From Burkholderiaceae bacterium (GTDB lineage Bacteria > Pseudomonadota > Gammaproteobacteria > Burkholderiales > Burkholderiaceae_A), in the NCBI GenBank assembly GCA_018882795.1, contig VERJ01000015.1, positions 1 through 39,786 on the forward strand: 39,786 nt of DNA, in the 5' to 3' direction. A program made the position numbers and the translations under genes. Within the stretch, counting starts at the first letter, position 1. Each line of letters begins with the position of its first letter. Under the pieces are notes generated by a model that was given only the letters and a program-made list of their open reading frames with translations, was not told where the DNA came from and ran no database searches. Below are positions 17,361-30,049 of the stretch, in pieces.

Positions 17361-18235
17361 GTGATCACCCCCAGTGATTTCAGCGCAGCTTCGACCGCCG
17401 CCTGATGCGATGCCGACAATTCAACCAGGGGCAGACGTATGCCGGATTCAGAACGCCCCATGCGGGCCAGAGCCCATTTCACCGGAATTGGATTGGCCTC
17501 AAGAAAGAGTGCCTTGTGTAACGGAAGCAGTTTTTGTTGCAACTCCGCCGCCTGTTTGGCGTTGCCCGCCATAGCGAATGCGCAGAGCTTGGCCATGAGG
17601 TCAGGCACCACATTGGCTGTGACGGAAATATTCCCGTGGCCACCCAACAACATCAGCGCTACCGCCGTGCCGTCATCCCCGCTGTATACAGCGAACCCCT
17701 GGGGCGCCTCACGAATCAGCCATTGTCCACGCTCGATATTACCGGTGGCATCCTTGATGCCCACAATATTGGGCACCTGGGCCAGACGAATGGTGGTCTC
17801 GTGGGCAAGATCGGCGACGGTACGACCAGGAACGTTGTACAAGATGATGGGCAGATCACAGGCCTCGGCAATCGATTTGAAATGCCGATAGAGGCCCTCC
17901 TGTGTGGGCTTGTTGTAATAGGGCACCACCTGCAGGGATGCCTGGGCCCCCAATGCGGCAGCCTCGCGCGTGAGTTCAATGGCCTCAAGTGTCGAATTCG
18001 CGCCTGTCCCGGCAATCACGGGAATTCGGCCACGGGCCTGCTCCACTGCAACCCGGATCAATTCCAGATGCTCCTCAACATCAACGGTAGGAGATTCGCC
18101 GGTCGTGCCCACCGCCACAATAGCGCTCGTGCCCTGCGCCACATGCCAATCGATGAGCGCGCGATAGCTTTTGAAATCCAGACTGCCATCGGCGTGCATC
18201 GGTGTGGTGATGGCGACAAGGCTTCCTTTGATCAT
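17357..18235 (-). CDS. dapA: 4-hydroxy-tetrahydrodipicolinate synthase
   Basis: The 292-aa TIM-barrel enzyme condenses pyruvate with aspartate semialdehyde for lysine and diaminopimelate. Active-site residues are visible: T44-T45 (GTTGES), Y133 (YNVPGRT) and Schiff-base K161 (GIKDATGN), with R138. Length matches the family. It supplies the same pathway as lysC at the other end of the window. It overlaps bamC by 4 nt and follows trpS by 35 bp; a small TAACC-GAG-GGTTA hairpin lies in that gap. Confidence 0.97.
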   Translation of the reverse strand: MIKGSLVAITTPMHADGSLDFKSYRALIDWHVAQGTSAIVAVGTTGESPTVDVEEHLELIRVAVEQARGRIPVIAGTGANSTLEAIELTREAAALGAQASLQVVPYYNKPTQEGLYRHFKSIAEACDLPIILYNVPGRTVADLAHETTIRLAQVPNIVGIKDATGNIERGQWLIREAPQGFAVYSGDDGTAVALMLLGGHGNISVTANVVPDLMAKLCAFAMAGNAKQAAELQQKLLPLHKALFLEANPIPVKWALARMGRSESGIRLPLVELSASHQAAVEAALKSLGVIT

Positions 18236-18270
18236 GATGGTCTCGCTTCTCCGGGCAGGCTAACCGAGGG

Positions 18271-19473
18271 TTAACTGTAATCCAGGCCCATGGCCTCGCG
18301 CACGTCCCGCATGGTTTGGCGGGCCAATTCGCGGGCCTTTTCAGAGCCGTCGGCCACGATACTGCGCAGCAGGTCAGGATCTTCCTCATAGGGTCTGGCG
18401 CGCTCAAGAAAGCCTTTTTGCTCATCCAGCACCGCATCAATCAGGGGCTGTTTGCATTCCAGGCAGCCGATGCCCGCGCTGGTGCAGCCCTGGCGGACCC
18501 AGCTGCGTCGGTCTTCATCCGAGTAGACCTCGTGCAGCTGCCAGACCGGGCAGCGCTCCGGATCGCCGGGATCAGTCCGCCGCACCCGGGCAGGATCGGT
18601 GGGCATCTTGCGCATTTTCTGCACGATGCTGTCAGTCGGCTCGCGCATGGCAATCGTATTGCCATAGCTCTTGGACATTTTCTGGCCATCCAGGCCAGGC
18701 ATGCGCGAGGCCTCGGTCAGCAGGGCCTGCGGCTCCACCAGAATCAGCCGGCGTGCGCCTTCCAGGAAACCAAACAGGCGCTCACGATCATCCATAGTCA
18801 GATTCTGGGCTTCCTGGACCAGGGCCTTGGCCTGCGCCAGGGCATCTTCATCGCCTTTTTCTTGAAAACGATCACGCAGCTCGGTATAGAGACGGGCACG
18901 TTTGCCGCCGAGCTGTTTGACTGCCTCCTGGGCCTTTTCCTCAAATCCCGATTCGCGGCCAAACACATGGTTAAAGCGCCTTGCGATTTCGCGGGTGAGT
19001 TCGACATGGGGTACCTGGTCTTCGCCAACCGGCACATGGCCAGCACGATAAATCAGGATATCGGCCGCCTGCAGCAAGGGATAGCCCAGAAATCCGTAAG
19101 TCGCCAGATCGCGCTCAGAAAGCTTTTCCTGCTGATCCTTATACGTCGGCACACGCTCAAGCCAGCCCAGCGGGGTACACATGGACAACAGCAGATGCAA
19201 TTCGGCGTGCTCGGGCACCCGCGACTGAATGAAGAGCGTTGCCTGGGCAGGATCCACACCGGCGGCCAGCCAGTCGATCAGCATGCCCCAGACGTGCTCT
19301 GAAATGATCTGGGGTTCGTCGTAGTGGGTGGTGAGCGCATGCCAATCGGCAACAAAAAACAGGCACTCGTATTCGGATTGAAGCCGAACCCAGTTCTTGA
19401 GGACTCCGTGATAGTGGCCCAGATGAAGGGCCCCCGTGGGCCGCATGCCCGATAAGACGCGTTGTGGGTACAT
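18271..19473 (-). CDS. trpS: Tryptophanyl-tRNA synthetase
   Basis: The class I synthetase charges tRNA-Trp. The HIGH-type motif is HLGHYHG (residues 17-23) after RVLSGMRPTGALHL, and KMSKS is in GQKMSKSYGNT (about 263). At 400 aa it is longer than the E. coli enzyme (334 aa); the extra residues lie in a charged helical insert near AQEAVKQLGGKRARLYTELR. This long form is usual in betaproteobacteria. It lies 15 bp after the PHP phosphoesterase gene and upstream of dapA on the same strand. Confidence 0.96.
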   Translation of the reverse strand: MYPQRVLSGMRPTGALHLGHYHGVLKNWVRLQSEYECLFFVADWHALTTHYDEPQIISEHVWGMLIDWLAAGVDPAQATLFIQSRVPEHAELHLLLSMCTPLGWLERVPTYKDQQEKLSERDLATYGFLGYPLLQAADILIYRAGHVPVGEDQVPHVELTREIARRFNHVFGRESGFEEKAQEAVKQLGGKRARLYTELRDRFQEKGDEDALAQAKALVQEAQNLTMDDRERLFGFLEGARRLILVEPQALLTEASRMPGLDGQKMSKSYGNTIAMREPTDSIVQKMRKMPTDPARVRRTDPGDPERCPVWQLHEVYSDEDRRSWVRQGCTSAGIGCLECKQPLIDAVLDEQKGFLERARPYEEDPDLLRSIVADGSEKARELARQTMRDVREAMGLDYS

Positions 19474-19488
19474 TTCCAGCCGATTTTA

Positions 19489-20346
19489 TCAGCCAGCCCA
19501 GCCGTGCCAGACAGGCCGGGTGGCATCGGGCAGCGGGGGCACGGCACCGACATCAAAGCGGCTCTCGCCTTCTGCATGAAAATCGCTGCCCCGGGAGGCA
19601 TGCAGGCCCCGTTCCACCGCGATACGCTGGAATTTTCTGGCGTCCTGATCGGTATGGCTGCCCGTAACCACCTCAATGGCGGTGCCCCCTAGGGTCTTGA
19701 ATTCATCGATCAGGGCCCAGTGGCCAATGGCGCTCAGCCGGTAACGGGCCGGATGGGCCAGCACGGCAACCCCACCCGCACCACGGATGGCATGCACCGC
19801 CTGTGTCAATGTAGCCCACTGATGGGCCTGATAGCCCGGTTTGCCCGGGGTGAGATAACGCTGAAATACGTCGTTCATGGAGGCACAGACACCCTTGGCG
19901 ACCAGGGCCCTTGCGAAATGCGTACGTCCAATCAGATCAGGATTGCGGGCATAGGCCTTTGCATCTTCCAAAATATCCGGCAGTCCATGGCTGACCAGAT
20001 CCCGGGCCATGGCCTGGGCGCGGCCGTGACGGCCCTGCCGAATCCCGGCGAGCGTTTGATTGAGACCCTGCGCGTGGATATCAACATTTAAACCCACCAC
20101 ATGCACGGTCTCTCCGCCCCAGGTTACGGAGACCTCGACACCCGATACATAGTGCAGGCCAAGTTTGCGGGCTGTCTCCATTGCTGCCTGCTGGCCCGCC
20201 AGCGTGTCGTGATCAGTCAGAGCCAGCATCTGCACCCCGTTATCGGCAGCGCGGCGCACGAGCTCTTCTGCGGACAACGCGCCATCCGAGGCGTTGGAAT
20301 GCATATGGAAATCCACATTGATGTCGTGGGGGAATTTCTCACTCAT
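19489..20346 (-). CDS. rnm: PHP-domain phosphoesterase, RNase AM/YciV-like
   Basis: The 285-aa protein starts at the ATG at 20346 (MSEKFPHDINVDFHMHSNAS). The longer open frame upstream belongs to antisense of the divergent carbonic anhydrase gene and has no family similarity. PHP metal motifs are in order: DFHMHSNASDG (HxH), ALTDHDTLAG, GVEVSV, RTHFARAL, LAHPARYRL and GSDFH near the end. Characterised relatives are 5'-3' exoribonuclease RNase AM (Rnm) in E. coli and 3',5'-nucleoside bisphosphate phosphatases. Which activity applies here is inferred. It heads the trpS-dapA-bamC strand. Confidence 0.9.
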   Translation of the reverse strand: MSEKFPHDINVDFHMHSNASDGALSAEELVRRAADNGVQMLALTDHDTLAGQQAAMETARKLGLHYVSGVEVSVTWGGETVHVVGLNVDIHAQGLNQTLAGIRQGRHGRAQAMARDLVSHGLPDILEDAKAYARNPDLIGRTHFARALVAKGVCASMNDVFQRYLTPGKPGYQAHQWATLTQAVHAIRGAGGVAVLAHPARYRLSAIGHWALIDEFKTLGGTAIEVVTGSHTDQDARKFQRIAVERGLHASRGSDFHAEGESRFDVGAVPPLPDATRPVWHGWAG

Positions 20347-20412
20347 AACGCCATTTTCATGCAATGACCGGCCGTGACAAAATCGCCAGCTCCAGGAAAG
20401 GAAAGTACTGTC

Positions 20413-20937
20413 ATGCCTATATACGCACTCGGGGAACACCAGCCCAAAATCGACGCAAGCGCCACCGTGACCGATACGGCGGTCGTGATCGGCAAGGTTG
20501 AACTCAAGGCCGACAGCAGCATCTGGTATGGCGCCACGCTGCGCGGTGATAACGAGCCCATCGTGATCGGCAGGGGTTCCAATGTGCAGGAAGGCGCCGT
20601 GCTGCACACGGATCCCGGCTCGCCCCTCACCGTTGGCGATAACGTCACCGTTGGCCATCAGGCCATGCTGCATGGATGCACCATTGGTGATGGCAGCTTG
20701 ATTGGTATTCAGGCCGTAGTGCTCAACGATGCCGTGATTGGCAAGGACTGCCTGATCGGCGCCTGCGCACTCGTGACCACAGGCAGCAAGATTCCCGATC
20801 GCTCCATGGTGCTGGGCTCTCCTGCCAAAGTGATTCGCGAACTTACCGACGATGAAATCGCCACCATGCACAAAGGCATCCGCACTTACGTGGATCGCGC
20901 CGCGACCTTTCGCAAGGATTTGAAGAAAATTGCCTAA
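20413..20937 (+). CDS. Gamma-class carbonic anhydrase-like hexapeptide protein
   Basis: The 174-aa product starts at ATG 20413 (MPIYALGEHQPKID), with AGGAAAGGAAAG just upstream. An earlier in-frame ATG at 20374 would add an atypical 13-residue leader. It is a left-handed beta-helix with repeated hexapeptides. The zinc-type histidines are in GAVLHTDPG and VGHQAMLHGC (Gln and three His), as in the YrdA/CaiE/gamma-CA group. Many such proteins have weak or no carbonic anhydrase activity, so the reaction is uncertain. Its stop overlaps a possible TTG start of hslO. Confidence 0.88.
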   Translation: MPIYALGEHQPKIDASATVTDTAVVIGKVELKADSSIWYGATLRGDNEPIVIGRGSNVQEGAVLHTDPGSPLTVGDNVTVGHQAMLHGCTIGDGSLIGIQAVVLNDAVIGKDCLIGACALVTTGSKIPDRSMVLGSPAKVIRELTDDEIATMHKGIRTYVDRAATFRKDLKKIA

Positions 20938-20968
20938 ACCCCCGCCAAAGACCTCAGGCGCAGCCCCA

Positions 20969-21895
20969 ATGGATCATCTACTGCGCGTGATGTTTGAGGG
21001 CGTCTCCGCGCGGGCCCACCTGGTCCGGATTGATCGCTCCTGGCTTGAAGTCGCCCATCGGCACGATGAAGCGCCAGAAGTCATGTCATTACTGGGCGAG
21101 ATGAGCTGCGCAGCGATTCTGCTGTCGGCCAGCCTGAAATACGAAGGCTCCGTAGCGCTGCAAATTCATGGTGATGGTCCGGTGCGCCTGGCAATTGCCG
21201 AGTGCACATCAGCCCTGGGCTTTCGCAGCACGGTAAAAATGTCAGAAACACTGAGCGTGCGGCCCGGCGCCGACTGGAAAGATCTGGTGAATCAGGGCAA
21301 TCTGGGCCGATTCTCTGTGGTGCTTGATCCCAAGGTCAGCGGTCAGAATCCCTATCAGGGCATCGTGCCACTGCACGAAGAGGGCGTGGCCCAGGCGCTT
21401 GAGTCCTATATGACCCGCTCTGAACAGCTGCCCACGCGACTATGGCTGGCCTGTAATGGTGATCACGCGGTAGGGCTCCTGTTGCAGAAGATGCCAAATG
21501 AAGGGGGATCGATTGCTTCGGCTCCGCAGGCGACGGGGCAATCCAGCGATGACGACTGGCTGCGGCTGATCGCACTGGCCGACACCCTGACACGCGATGA
21601 ATTACTGAGTACCGACGCCCGCACCCTGCTGCACCGACTCTTCTGGGAAGAGAAACCACGTCTACTGGAAGATCGGCCTGTACAGTTCAGCTGCCCCTGC
21701 TCACGAGCCAAGGTCGGCAAGATGCTACGCACACTCGGTACAGAGGAGATCGAATCGATTCTTGCGGAACAGGGCCAGGTGGAAGTCAATTGCGACTTCT
21801 GCAACACCCACTACGCATTCGACGCCGTGGACTGCGCGGAACTCTTTACGGCCGAGCACCCGCCTGCGACCCCTGGACCACAGACCCTGCATTGA
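20969..21895 (+). CDS. hslO: Redox-regulated chaperone Hsp33
   Basis: Hsp33 is a cytosolic holdase activated when oxidation releases zinc from four cysteines. The switch is visible near the C-terminus: FSCPCSRAKV (CxC) and VNCDFCNTHY (CxxC), about 27 residues apart. The N-terminal fold starts MDHLLRVMFEGVSARAHLVR. I chose ATG 20969 because the family N-terminus aligns there. A TTG at 20930 with an AAGGA box would add 13 residues and overlap the carbonic anhydrase gene by 8 bp. The 3' end overlaps convergent ftsB by 50 bp. Confidence 0.95.
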   Translation: MDHLLRVMFEGVSARAHLVRIDRSWLEVAHRHDEAPEVMSLLGEMSCAAILLSASLKYEGSVALQIHGDGPVRLAIAECTSALGFRSTVKMSETLSVRPGADWKDLVNQGNLGRFSVVLDPKVSGQNPYQGIVPLHEEGVAQALESYMTRSEQLPTRLWLACNGDHAVGLLLQKMPNEGGSIASAPQATGQSSDDDWLRLIALADTLTRDELLSTDARTLLHRLFWEEKPRLLEDRPVQFSCPCSRAKVGKMLRTLGTEEIESILAEQGQVEVNCDFCNTHYAFDAVDCAELFTAEHPPATPGPQTLH

Positions 21896-22214
21896 CAGCG
21901 GGCCTGGCAGGCTCGGCCCACTGCACAAAACGCTCACCCGGCATGATCATGCCCAGCTCGTAACGCGCCCGTTCCTCTGCAGCGCGGGGGCTTTTTTTAA
22001 AGTCACGCACTTCGCCTTCCAGTTCTGCCACCCGCAATCGCTTGGCATCGTTTTCAATGTGCTTGGCCTCGATCTGGCGCTCAAGACGCCAGACCCGAAT
22101 CCAACCCCCTTGGCCAAACCAGAGTGGAAACTGCAGCAAGATCAGGGCCAGCAGCAGCAGCTGCGTGAGGCTCGGCCGGGGAAGCCTGGAAAGCATGTTC
22201 TCCAAACGGGCCAT
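21846..22214 (-). CDS. ftsB: Cell division protein FtsB
   Basis: The 122-aa bitopic protein belongs to the FtsQLB divisome subcomplex. A short cytoplasmic N-terminus is followed by one transmembrane helix (about residues 17-35, LLLLALILLQFPLWFG). A periplasmic coiled coil follows (about 40-75, RLERQIEAKHIENDAKRLRV), then the conserved AAEERARYELGMIMPGE. The C-terminus is about 25 residues longer than in E. coli FtsB (103 aa), and this tail is coded opposite the end of hslO. Met7 is an alternative start. It lies 29 bp after eno, the classical eno-ftsB order. Confidence 0.93.
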   Translation of the reverse strand: MARLENMLSRLPRPSLTQLLLLALILLQFPLWFGQGGWIRVWRLERQIEAKHIENDAKRLRVAELEGEVRDFKKSPRAAEERARYELGMIMPGERFVQWAEPARPAVNAGSVVQGSQAGARP

Positions 22215-22243
22215 GGTGGGCGGACATCTCCTGGGGTGGGAAC

Positions 22244-23584
<1,341 letters not shown>

Positions 23585-23585
23585 C

Positions 23586-24440
23586 TCAATCAAAATTCTC
23601 TTCTAAAAACGGTTTGCGCTTCACAACACGATCAATATCCACCAGCTGCTCCAGCAGATCCTTCATCCGTTTAAGCGGCACGGCATTGGGGCCATCAGAG
23701 AGCGCCTGGGCCGGATTGGGGTGGGTCTCCATAAAAAGGCCCGCAACACCCACAGCGGTGGCGGCGCGGGCCAGTACCGGCACAAACTCGCGCTGACCAC
23801 CCGACGATGTGCCCTGGCCACCAGGCAGTTGCACCGAATGGGTCGCATCAAACACCACAGGGCAGCCCGTTTCACGCATGATGGCCAGACTGCGCATATC
23901 ACTCACCAGGTTGTTATAACCAAAGCTCACACCACGCTCGCAGGCCAGAAAACGGTCTTCCGATAGGCCCGCCTCGCGCGCAGCATCGCGGGCTTTTTGA
24001 ATGACATTTTTCATGTCGCCCGGCGCCAGAAACTGGCCCTTTTTAAGGTTCACAGGCCGGCCGCTCTGGGCCACCGCACGAATGAAGTCGGTCTGACGAC
24101 ACAAAAACGCAGGGGTCTGCAATACATCCACCACCTTGGCAACCAGAGGAATTTCATCTTCGGCGTGCACATCGGTCAACACCGGCACGCCAAGTGTTTT
24201 TCTTACCTTGGCCAGAATCTCCAGGCCTGCCTGCATGCCCGGCCCCCGAAAGGACGCACCAGAAGACCGATTGGCCTTGTCATAGCTGGATTTGAAAATG
24301 AACGGAATGCCAAGTGCAGCACAGATTTCTTTCAGATGCCCAGCGGTATCCATCTGCAACTGTTCGGACTCCACCACACAGGGGCCCGAGATCAGAAAAA
24401 AAGGCTGATCCAGGCCAGCATTGAATCCACAGAGCTTCAT
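23586..24440 (-). CDS. kdsA: 3-deoxy-8-phosphooctulonate (Kdo-8-P) synthase
   Basis: The 284-aa TIM-barrel enzyme joins arabinose-5-phosphate and phosphoenolpyruvate to make Kdo-8-phosphate for LPS. Family blocks: [13 protein letters not shown] (15-27), [20 protein letters not shown] (about 49-68), [11 protein letters not shown] (about 91), [17 protein letters not shown] and [13 protein letters not shown]. The Cys of CERG and the His/Asp residues of TDVH and DATHS suggest the metal-dependent form, but an Asn at the key position (FGYNN) points to the metal-independent class seen in E. coli. It lies between pyrG and eno in the usual order. Confidence 0.96.
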   Translation of the reverse strand: MKLCGFNAGLDQPFFLISGPCVVESEQLQMDTAGHLKEICAALGIPFIFKSSYDKANRSSGASFRGPGMQAGLEILAKVRKTLGVPVLTDVHAEDEIPLVAKVVDVLQTPAFLCRQTDFIRAVAQSGRPVNLKKGQFLAPGDMKNVIQKARDAAREAGLSEDRFLACERGVSFGYNNLVSDMRSLAIMRETGCPVVFDATHSVQLPGGQGTSSGGQREFVPVLARAATAVGVAGLFMETHPNPAQALSDGPNAVPLKRMKDLLEQLVDIDRVVKRKPFLEENFD

Positions 24441-24483
24441 TGCAGGACCTCTCGACCAATGTGATGAAACACCACCATCTTGC

Positions 24484-26160
<1,677 letters not shown>

Positions 26161-26187
26161 CTAAAAAGCCCCCTATTGTAAGCGGCA

Positions 26188-26829
26188 TTATTCAATGATC
26201 GGACAGCCCGTCTTGGCGCGGACCTCTTCCACCGTAACCCCTGGGGCCAATTCGCGCAGCTCCAAGCCCTTGATGGTGACCGAGAGTACACACAAATCGG
26301 TCACGATCTCGTTGACCACACCCACACCGGTCAGCGGCAGATTGCATTCGGGCAGGATTTTGAGCTCCTCGGAGCCATCTTTTTTCCGGGCGGTGTGCTC
26401 CATCAGCACCACGACCCGGTCCACACCGGCCACCAGGTCCATTGCACCGCCCATGCCCTTGATCATCTTGCCGGGAATCATCCAGTTGGCAAGATCGCCT
26501 TTTTCCGAGACCTGCATCGCACCCAGGATGGCCAGGTTGATGTGGCCGCCACGGATCATGGCAAAGGAATCCGCGCTGGAAAAAATTGATGAGCCTGGCA
26601 GCGTGGTGACGGTCTGCTTGCCGGCATTGATCAAATCGGCATCAACCTCTTCTTCCGTCGGAAAAGGCCCAATGCCGAGTAGTCCGTTTTCTGATTGCAG
26701 CCAGACGGTCATGCCCTCGGGCACATAGTTGGCCACCAGCGTGGGCAGGCCAATGCCCAGATTCACATAAAAGCCATCGCGCAGTTCTTTGGCAGCCCGG
26801 GCCGCCATCTCTTCTCTTGTCCAGGCCAT
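26188..26829 (-). CDS. scoB: 3-oxoacid CoA-transferase subunit B
   Basis: The 213-aa subunit carries the catalytic glutamate of the family in the [12 protein letters not shown] motif (Glu47 of LQSENG). [15 protein letters not shown] precedes it, and [18 protein letters not shown] follows near 136. With ScoA it moves CoA from succinyl-CoA to acetoacetate or a similar 3-oxoacid, allowing use of ketone bodies or aromatic-ring products. Its ATG shares one base with the scoA stop (TAATG), so the subunits are translated together. Confidence 0.95.
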   Translation of the reverse strand: MAWTREEMAARAAKELRDGFYVNLGIGLPTLVANYVPEGMTVWLQSENGLLGIGPFPTEEEVDADLINAGKQTVTTLPGSSIFSSADSFAMIRGGHINLAILGAMQVSEKGDLANWMIPGKMIKGMGGAMDLVAGVDRVVVLMEHTARKKDGSEELKILPECNLPLTGVGVVNEIVTDLCVLSVTIKGLELRELAPGVTVEEVRAKTGCPIIE

Positions 26830-27521
26830 TAGCGTGTTGTCCTTTTTTCGATGTGCTTGTTCGGATTCTTGTTCAGTACGACGCGCTTGACAAAAATTCC
26901 CGGGGTGTGGATCTCGTCGGGATGAAGATCGCCGATCTCGACAATCTCTTCGACCTCGGCAATGGTGGTGCGGCTGGCCATTGCCACATTGGGATTGAAG
27001 TTGCGCGCGGTGAGGTTATAGACCAGGTTGCCGGCCTTATCGGCCACCTTGGCCTTCACCAGCGAAATATCAGCAAAGAGTGATTCCTCGAGCACATATT
27101 TCTTGCCATGAAATTCCCGGATCTCCTTGCCCTCGGAGACCACGGTGCCCACGCCGGTGCGGGTGAAAAATGCCGGGATGCCTGCACCGCCGGCACGGAG
27201 TTTCTCAGCCAGCGTGCCCTGGGGCGTGAATTCCAACTCCAACTCGCCGGCCAGATACTGACGCTCGAATTCCTTGTTTTCGCCCACATAGGAGGAGATC
27301 ATTTTCTTCACCTGACGAGACTCCAGCAGCACGCCCAGGCCGATGCCATCCACGCCTGCATTGTTGCTGATACAGGTCAGGTTTTTCGCACCCAATTCAC
27401 GCACCGCAAGGATGAGTGCCTCGGGGATGCCACACAGGCCAAAGCCGCCGACGGCAAGGGTCTGGCCATCACGCAGCACATCGTGCAGGGCATCAACGGC
27501 GGTCGGGAACACCTTATTCAT
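26829..27521 (-). CDS. scoA: 3-oxoacid CoA-transferase subunit A
   Basis: The 230-aa product starts at the ATG at 27521 ([16 protein letters not shown]), with GGAG 6-10 nt upstream. A longer open frame to 27602 has no support. The CoA-binding block [16 protein letters not shown] (about 25-40), [23 protein letters not shown] and the [21 protein letters not shown] region are typical of subunit A. Substrate preference (succinyl-CoA:3-oxoacid) follows from the family. It diverges from the ETF-quinone oxidoreductase gene over about 72 bp. Confidence 0.95.
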   Translation of the reverse strand: MNKVFPTAVDALHDVLRDGQTLAVGGFGLCGIPEALILAVRELGAKNLTCISNNAGVDGIGLGVLLESRQVKKMISSYVGENKEFERQYLAGELELEFTPQGTLAEKLRAGGAGIPAFFTRTGVGTVVSEGKEIREFHGKKYVLEESLFADISLVKAKVADKAGNLVYNLTARNFNPNVAMASRTTIAEVEEIVEIGDLHPDEIHTPGIFVKRVVLNKNPNKHIEKRTTR

Positions 27522-27593
27522 GAACCACTCCAAAGGAAGGAATAAACCCTGATAGTGTAACGGCATCAGACCGTATGCCTCGGAGGAACCCGC

Positions 27594-29252
27594 ATGGATC
27601 AAGCCCGTGAATCAATGGAATACGACGTGGTGATCGTCGGCGCAGGGCCAGCCGGCCTGTCGGCCGCAATCCGCCTAAAACAACTCAATGCAGACATCAA
27701 TGTTTGCGTGCTGGAAAAGGGGTCGGAGCCAGGCGCCCACATCCTGTCCGGCGCCGTGATGGACCCGATCGCCATCAATGAACTACTGCCCAACTGGAAG
27801 GCCGATGGTGCGCCGCTCACCATACCGGTCTCGGAGGATCGCTTCATGCTGCTCTCTGAAACCGGCGCCACACAATTCCCACAGTGGATGCTGCCCGCCT
27901 GTTTTCACAATCACGGCAACTATGTGGTGAGCCTCTCGAACTTCACCCGCTGGCTAGCCCAGCAGGCCGAGGGCCTGGGGGTCGAGATTTTTCCGGGGTT
28001 TGCTGCAGCCGAAGTGCTCTATCACGACGATGGCCGCGTCAAAGGCGTGGCCACCGGCAATATGGGCATTGGTAAAGATGGTCAGCCCACACCGAACTTC
28101 CAGATGGGCATGGAGCTCTGGGGCAAATACACCCTCTTTGCAGAGGGTTCACGCGGCCACCTGGGCCGACAACTCATTTCACGATTTCGTCTTGACGCGG
28201 GAAAAGACCCGCAGGCCTACGGCATCGGCATCAAGGAGGTCTGGGAGATCGATCCTGCGCAGCATAAGCCGGGACTCGTGGTGCACACTGCCGGATGGCC
28301 ACTGGATAGCCACACCTATGGCGGCTCATTCATGTATCACATGGAGAACAATCAGATCGCCATTGGCTATGTGGTGGGCCTGAACTACACGAACCCATGG
28401 TTATCGCCCTTTGAGGAATTTCAACGCTATAAGACCCACCCAAAAATTCGCACCTTCCTGGAGGGCGGCAAACGCATCGGCTATGGTGCGCGCGCCATCA
28501 CCGCAGGCGGCATCAACTGTCTGCCGAAATTCACCTTTCCCGGCGGCGCATTACTGGGCTGCGATGCAGGCTTTCTGAATGCATCGCGCATCAAGGGCAG
28601 CCACACTGCAATTAAAAGCGGCATGCTGGCTGCGGAGAGCGTGGCAGAAGAACTCGCCAAAGATGCACCCGCCGCAGAGCTCACCGGATACACCAAGCGG
28701 TTTGAGCAATCATGGATGTTCGATGAGCTCTACCGCTCACGCAATTTCAAACCCGCCATGGGCAAGGGCCTATGGCTGGGCACGCTGCTTGTCGGGATTG
28801 ATCAGAAACTCTTTGGTGGCAAGGCGCCCTGGACGATGCACAACAGCAAGCCCGATCACGCCTATCTGAAGCCAGCATCGGCATGCCAGAAAATTCAGTA
28901 TCCCAAGCCCGATGGAAAACTTACTTTTGATCGGCTCTCCTCGGTGTTCTTGTCGGGCGCTGCGCATGAGGAAAACCAGCCCGCCCACCTCACACTCAAA
29001 GACGCCTCCGTGCCCGTGGCCACCAACCTGGCCCAGTTCGCGGGGCCGGAGAGCCGCTACTGCCCTGCCGGTGTTTATGAATATCTGGATGCGACAGGCA
29101 ATCCGATTGATGGGCCTGCTGAGGGCGCACGGCTGCAAATCAATGCGCAGAACTGTGTTCATTGCAAGACCTGTGACATCAAAGACCCGACACAAAACAT
29201 CGTCTGGGTCACACCCGAGGGTGGTGGCGGGCCGAATTACACCGGCATGTGA
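27594..29252 (+). CDS. Electron transfer flavoprotein-ubiquinone oxidoreductase
   Basis: The 552-aa membrane-associated enzyme passes electrons from ETF, and thus from acyl-CoA dehydrogenases, to ubiquinone. The FAD-binding GAGPAGLSAAIRLKQ is at about 16-30. GAHILSGAVMDP, MYHMENNQIAIGYVVGLNY (quinone/FAD domain) and the C-terminal 4Fe-4S motif CPAGVYEY...NCVHCKTCDIKDPTQNI follow, with four cysteines present. A GGAGGA box precedes the ATG. Beside scoAB it suggests a local fatty-acid or branched-chain acid catabolism module. Confidence 0.96.
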   Translation: MDQARESMEYDVVIVGAGPAGLSAAIRLKQLNADINVCVLEKGSEPGAHILSGAVMDPIAINELLPNWKADGAPLTIPVSEDRFMLLSETGATQFPQWMLPACFHNHGNYVVSLSNFTRWLAQQAEGLGVEIFPGFAAAEVLYHDDGRVKGVATGNMGIGKDGQPTPNFQMGMELWGKYTLFAEGSRGHLGRQLISRFRLDAGKDPQAYGIGIKEVWEIDPAQHKPGLVVHTAGWPLDSHTYGGSFMYHMENNQIAIGYVVGLNYTNPWLSPFEEFQRYKTHPKIRTFLEGGKRIGYGARAITAGGINCLPKFTFPGGALLGCDAGFLNASRIKGSHTAIKSGMLAAESVAEELAKDAPAAELTGYTKRFEQSWMFDELYRSRNFKPAMGKGLWLGTLLVGIDQKLFGGKAPWTMHNSKPDHAYLKPASACQKIQYPKPDGKLTFDRLSSVFLSGAAHEENQPAHLTLKDASVPVATNLAQFAGPESRYCPAGVYEYLDATGNPIDGPAEGARLQINAQNCVHCKTCDIKDPTQNIVWVTPEGGGGPNYTGM

Positions 29253-29276
29253 TTGTTGATTCATCAACACCGCCTC

Positions 29277-30008
29277 ATGTCGAGCAAAGAGCATGCACAG
29301 CGCCGCGACCTGGCAGCGGCCTACCGGCTTGCCGCCCATCGGGGCTGGGATGACATTGTTTGGACCCACATCTCGGCCACCGTTCCCGATGCACCGAATG
29401 CCTACCTGATCAACCGCTTCGGCCTGCGATTCAATGAAATTACCGCTTCCAATCTGGTGAAGGTGGATGTCAAAGGCAACGTGATTGATGGCAGCAATGC
29501 ACCGGTGAACCCCAGCGGATTTGCCATCCATGGCTGCGTGCATCGGGCCCGCGCTGATGCGGCCTGCGTGCTGCATCTTCACAGTTTCTGGGCACAGGCA
29601 TTTGCAGCGAGTGGTCAGGATCTATTGCCCTGCTCCCAGCCCGCCATGCGCCTGTATCGCCGACTGGGCCGACACGCTTATGAGGGCCTGGCTTTTAATG
29701 CCGATGAGCAGAGTCGACTGGTCACCGCACTGGATAATCTTGATGGACTGATCCTGGAGCAGCACGGCATCTTGCTGGTGGGCCGCACCGTGGCGGAAGC
29801 CTTTGTGCTGATGCATCTGTTTGAGCGTGCTGCACGCATTCAACTCACGCTATCAGCGGGCGCAGGCCGCGTTGCCACCACCACCGATGCCATCGCTGAA
29901 AAAACCTATCAGCAATGGATCGGCAATGGACAAACACCCGAAGGGCTTGATGAATGGCCCGCCCTGCTTCGTGGGCTTGATCAGACCGATCCCGATTATC
30001 AAAACTAA
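29277..30008 (+). CDS. Class II aldolase/adducin family protein
   Basis: The 243-aa product begins at ATG 29277 (MSSKEHAQRRDLAAAYRLAA). An upstream in-frame TTG at 29253 is less likely. The class II aldolase fold shows WTHISATVPD, the zinc motif VLHLHSFWAQ (HxH near residue 100) and the third zinc His in LEQHGILLVGRTVAEAF. NPSGFAIHGCVHRARADAAC places it in the group of L-fuculose-phosphate aldolase relatives without a known substrate. It follows the ETF-QO gene by 24 bp and is probably co-transcribed. Confidence 0.87.
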   Translation: MSSKEHAQRRDLAAAYRLAAHRGWDDIVWTHISATVPDAPNAYLINRFGLRFNEITASNLVKVDVKGNVIDGSNAPVNPSGFAIHGCVHRARADAACVLHLHSFWAQAFAASGQDLLPCSQPAMRLYRRLGRHAYEGLAFNADEQSRLVTALDNLDGLILEQHGILLVGRTVAEAFVLMHLFERAARIQLTLSAGAGRVATTTDAIAEKTYQQWIGNGQTPEGLDEWPALLRGLDQTDPDYQN

Positions 30009-30049
30009 ACCCAACCGCTTTTTTTAAACACCCCTGAAGGAGAATAGTG

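Noticed and set aside
18258..18275. TAACC-GAG-GGTTA hairpin at the trpS-dapA gap as a terminator
   Set aside because: The 5-bp stem is weak and has no T tract on the minus strand, so it was not called a terminator.
20347..20871. N-terminal extension of the PHP phosphoesterase to 460 aa
   Set aside because: The added 175 residues are antisense of the carbonic anhydrase gene and show no homology; the family start is at 20346.
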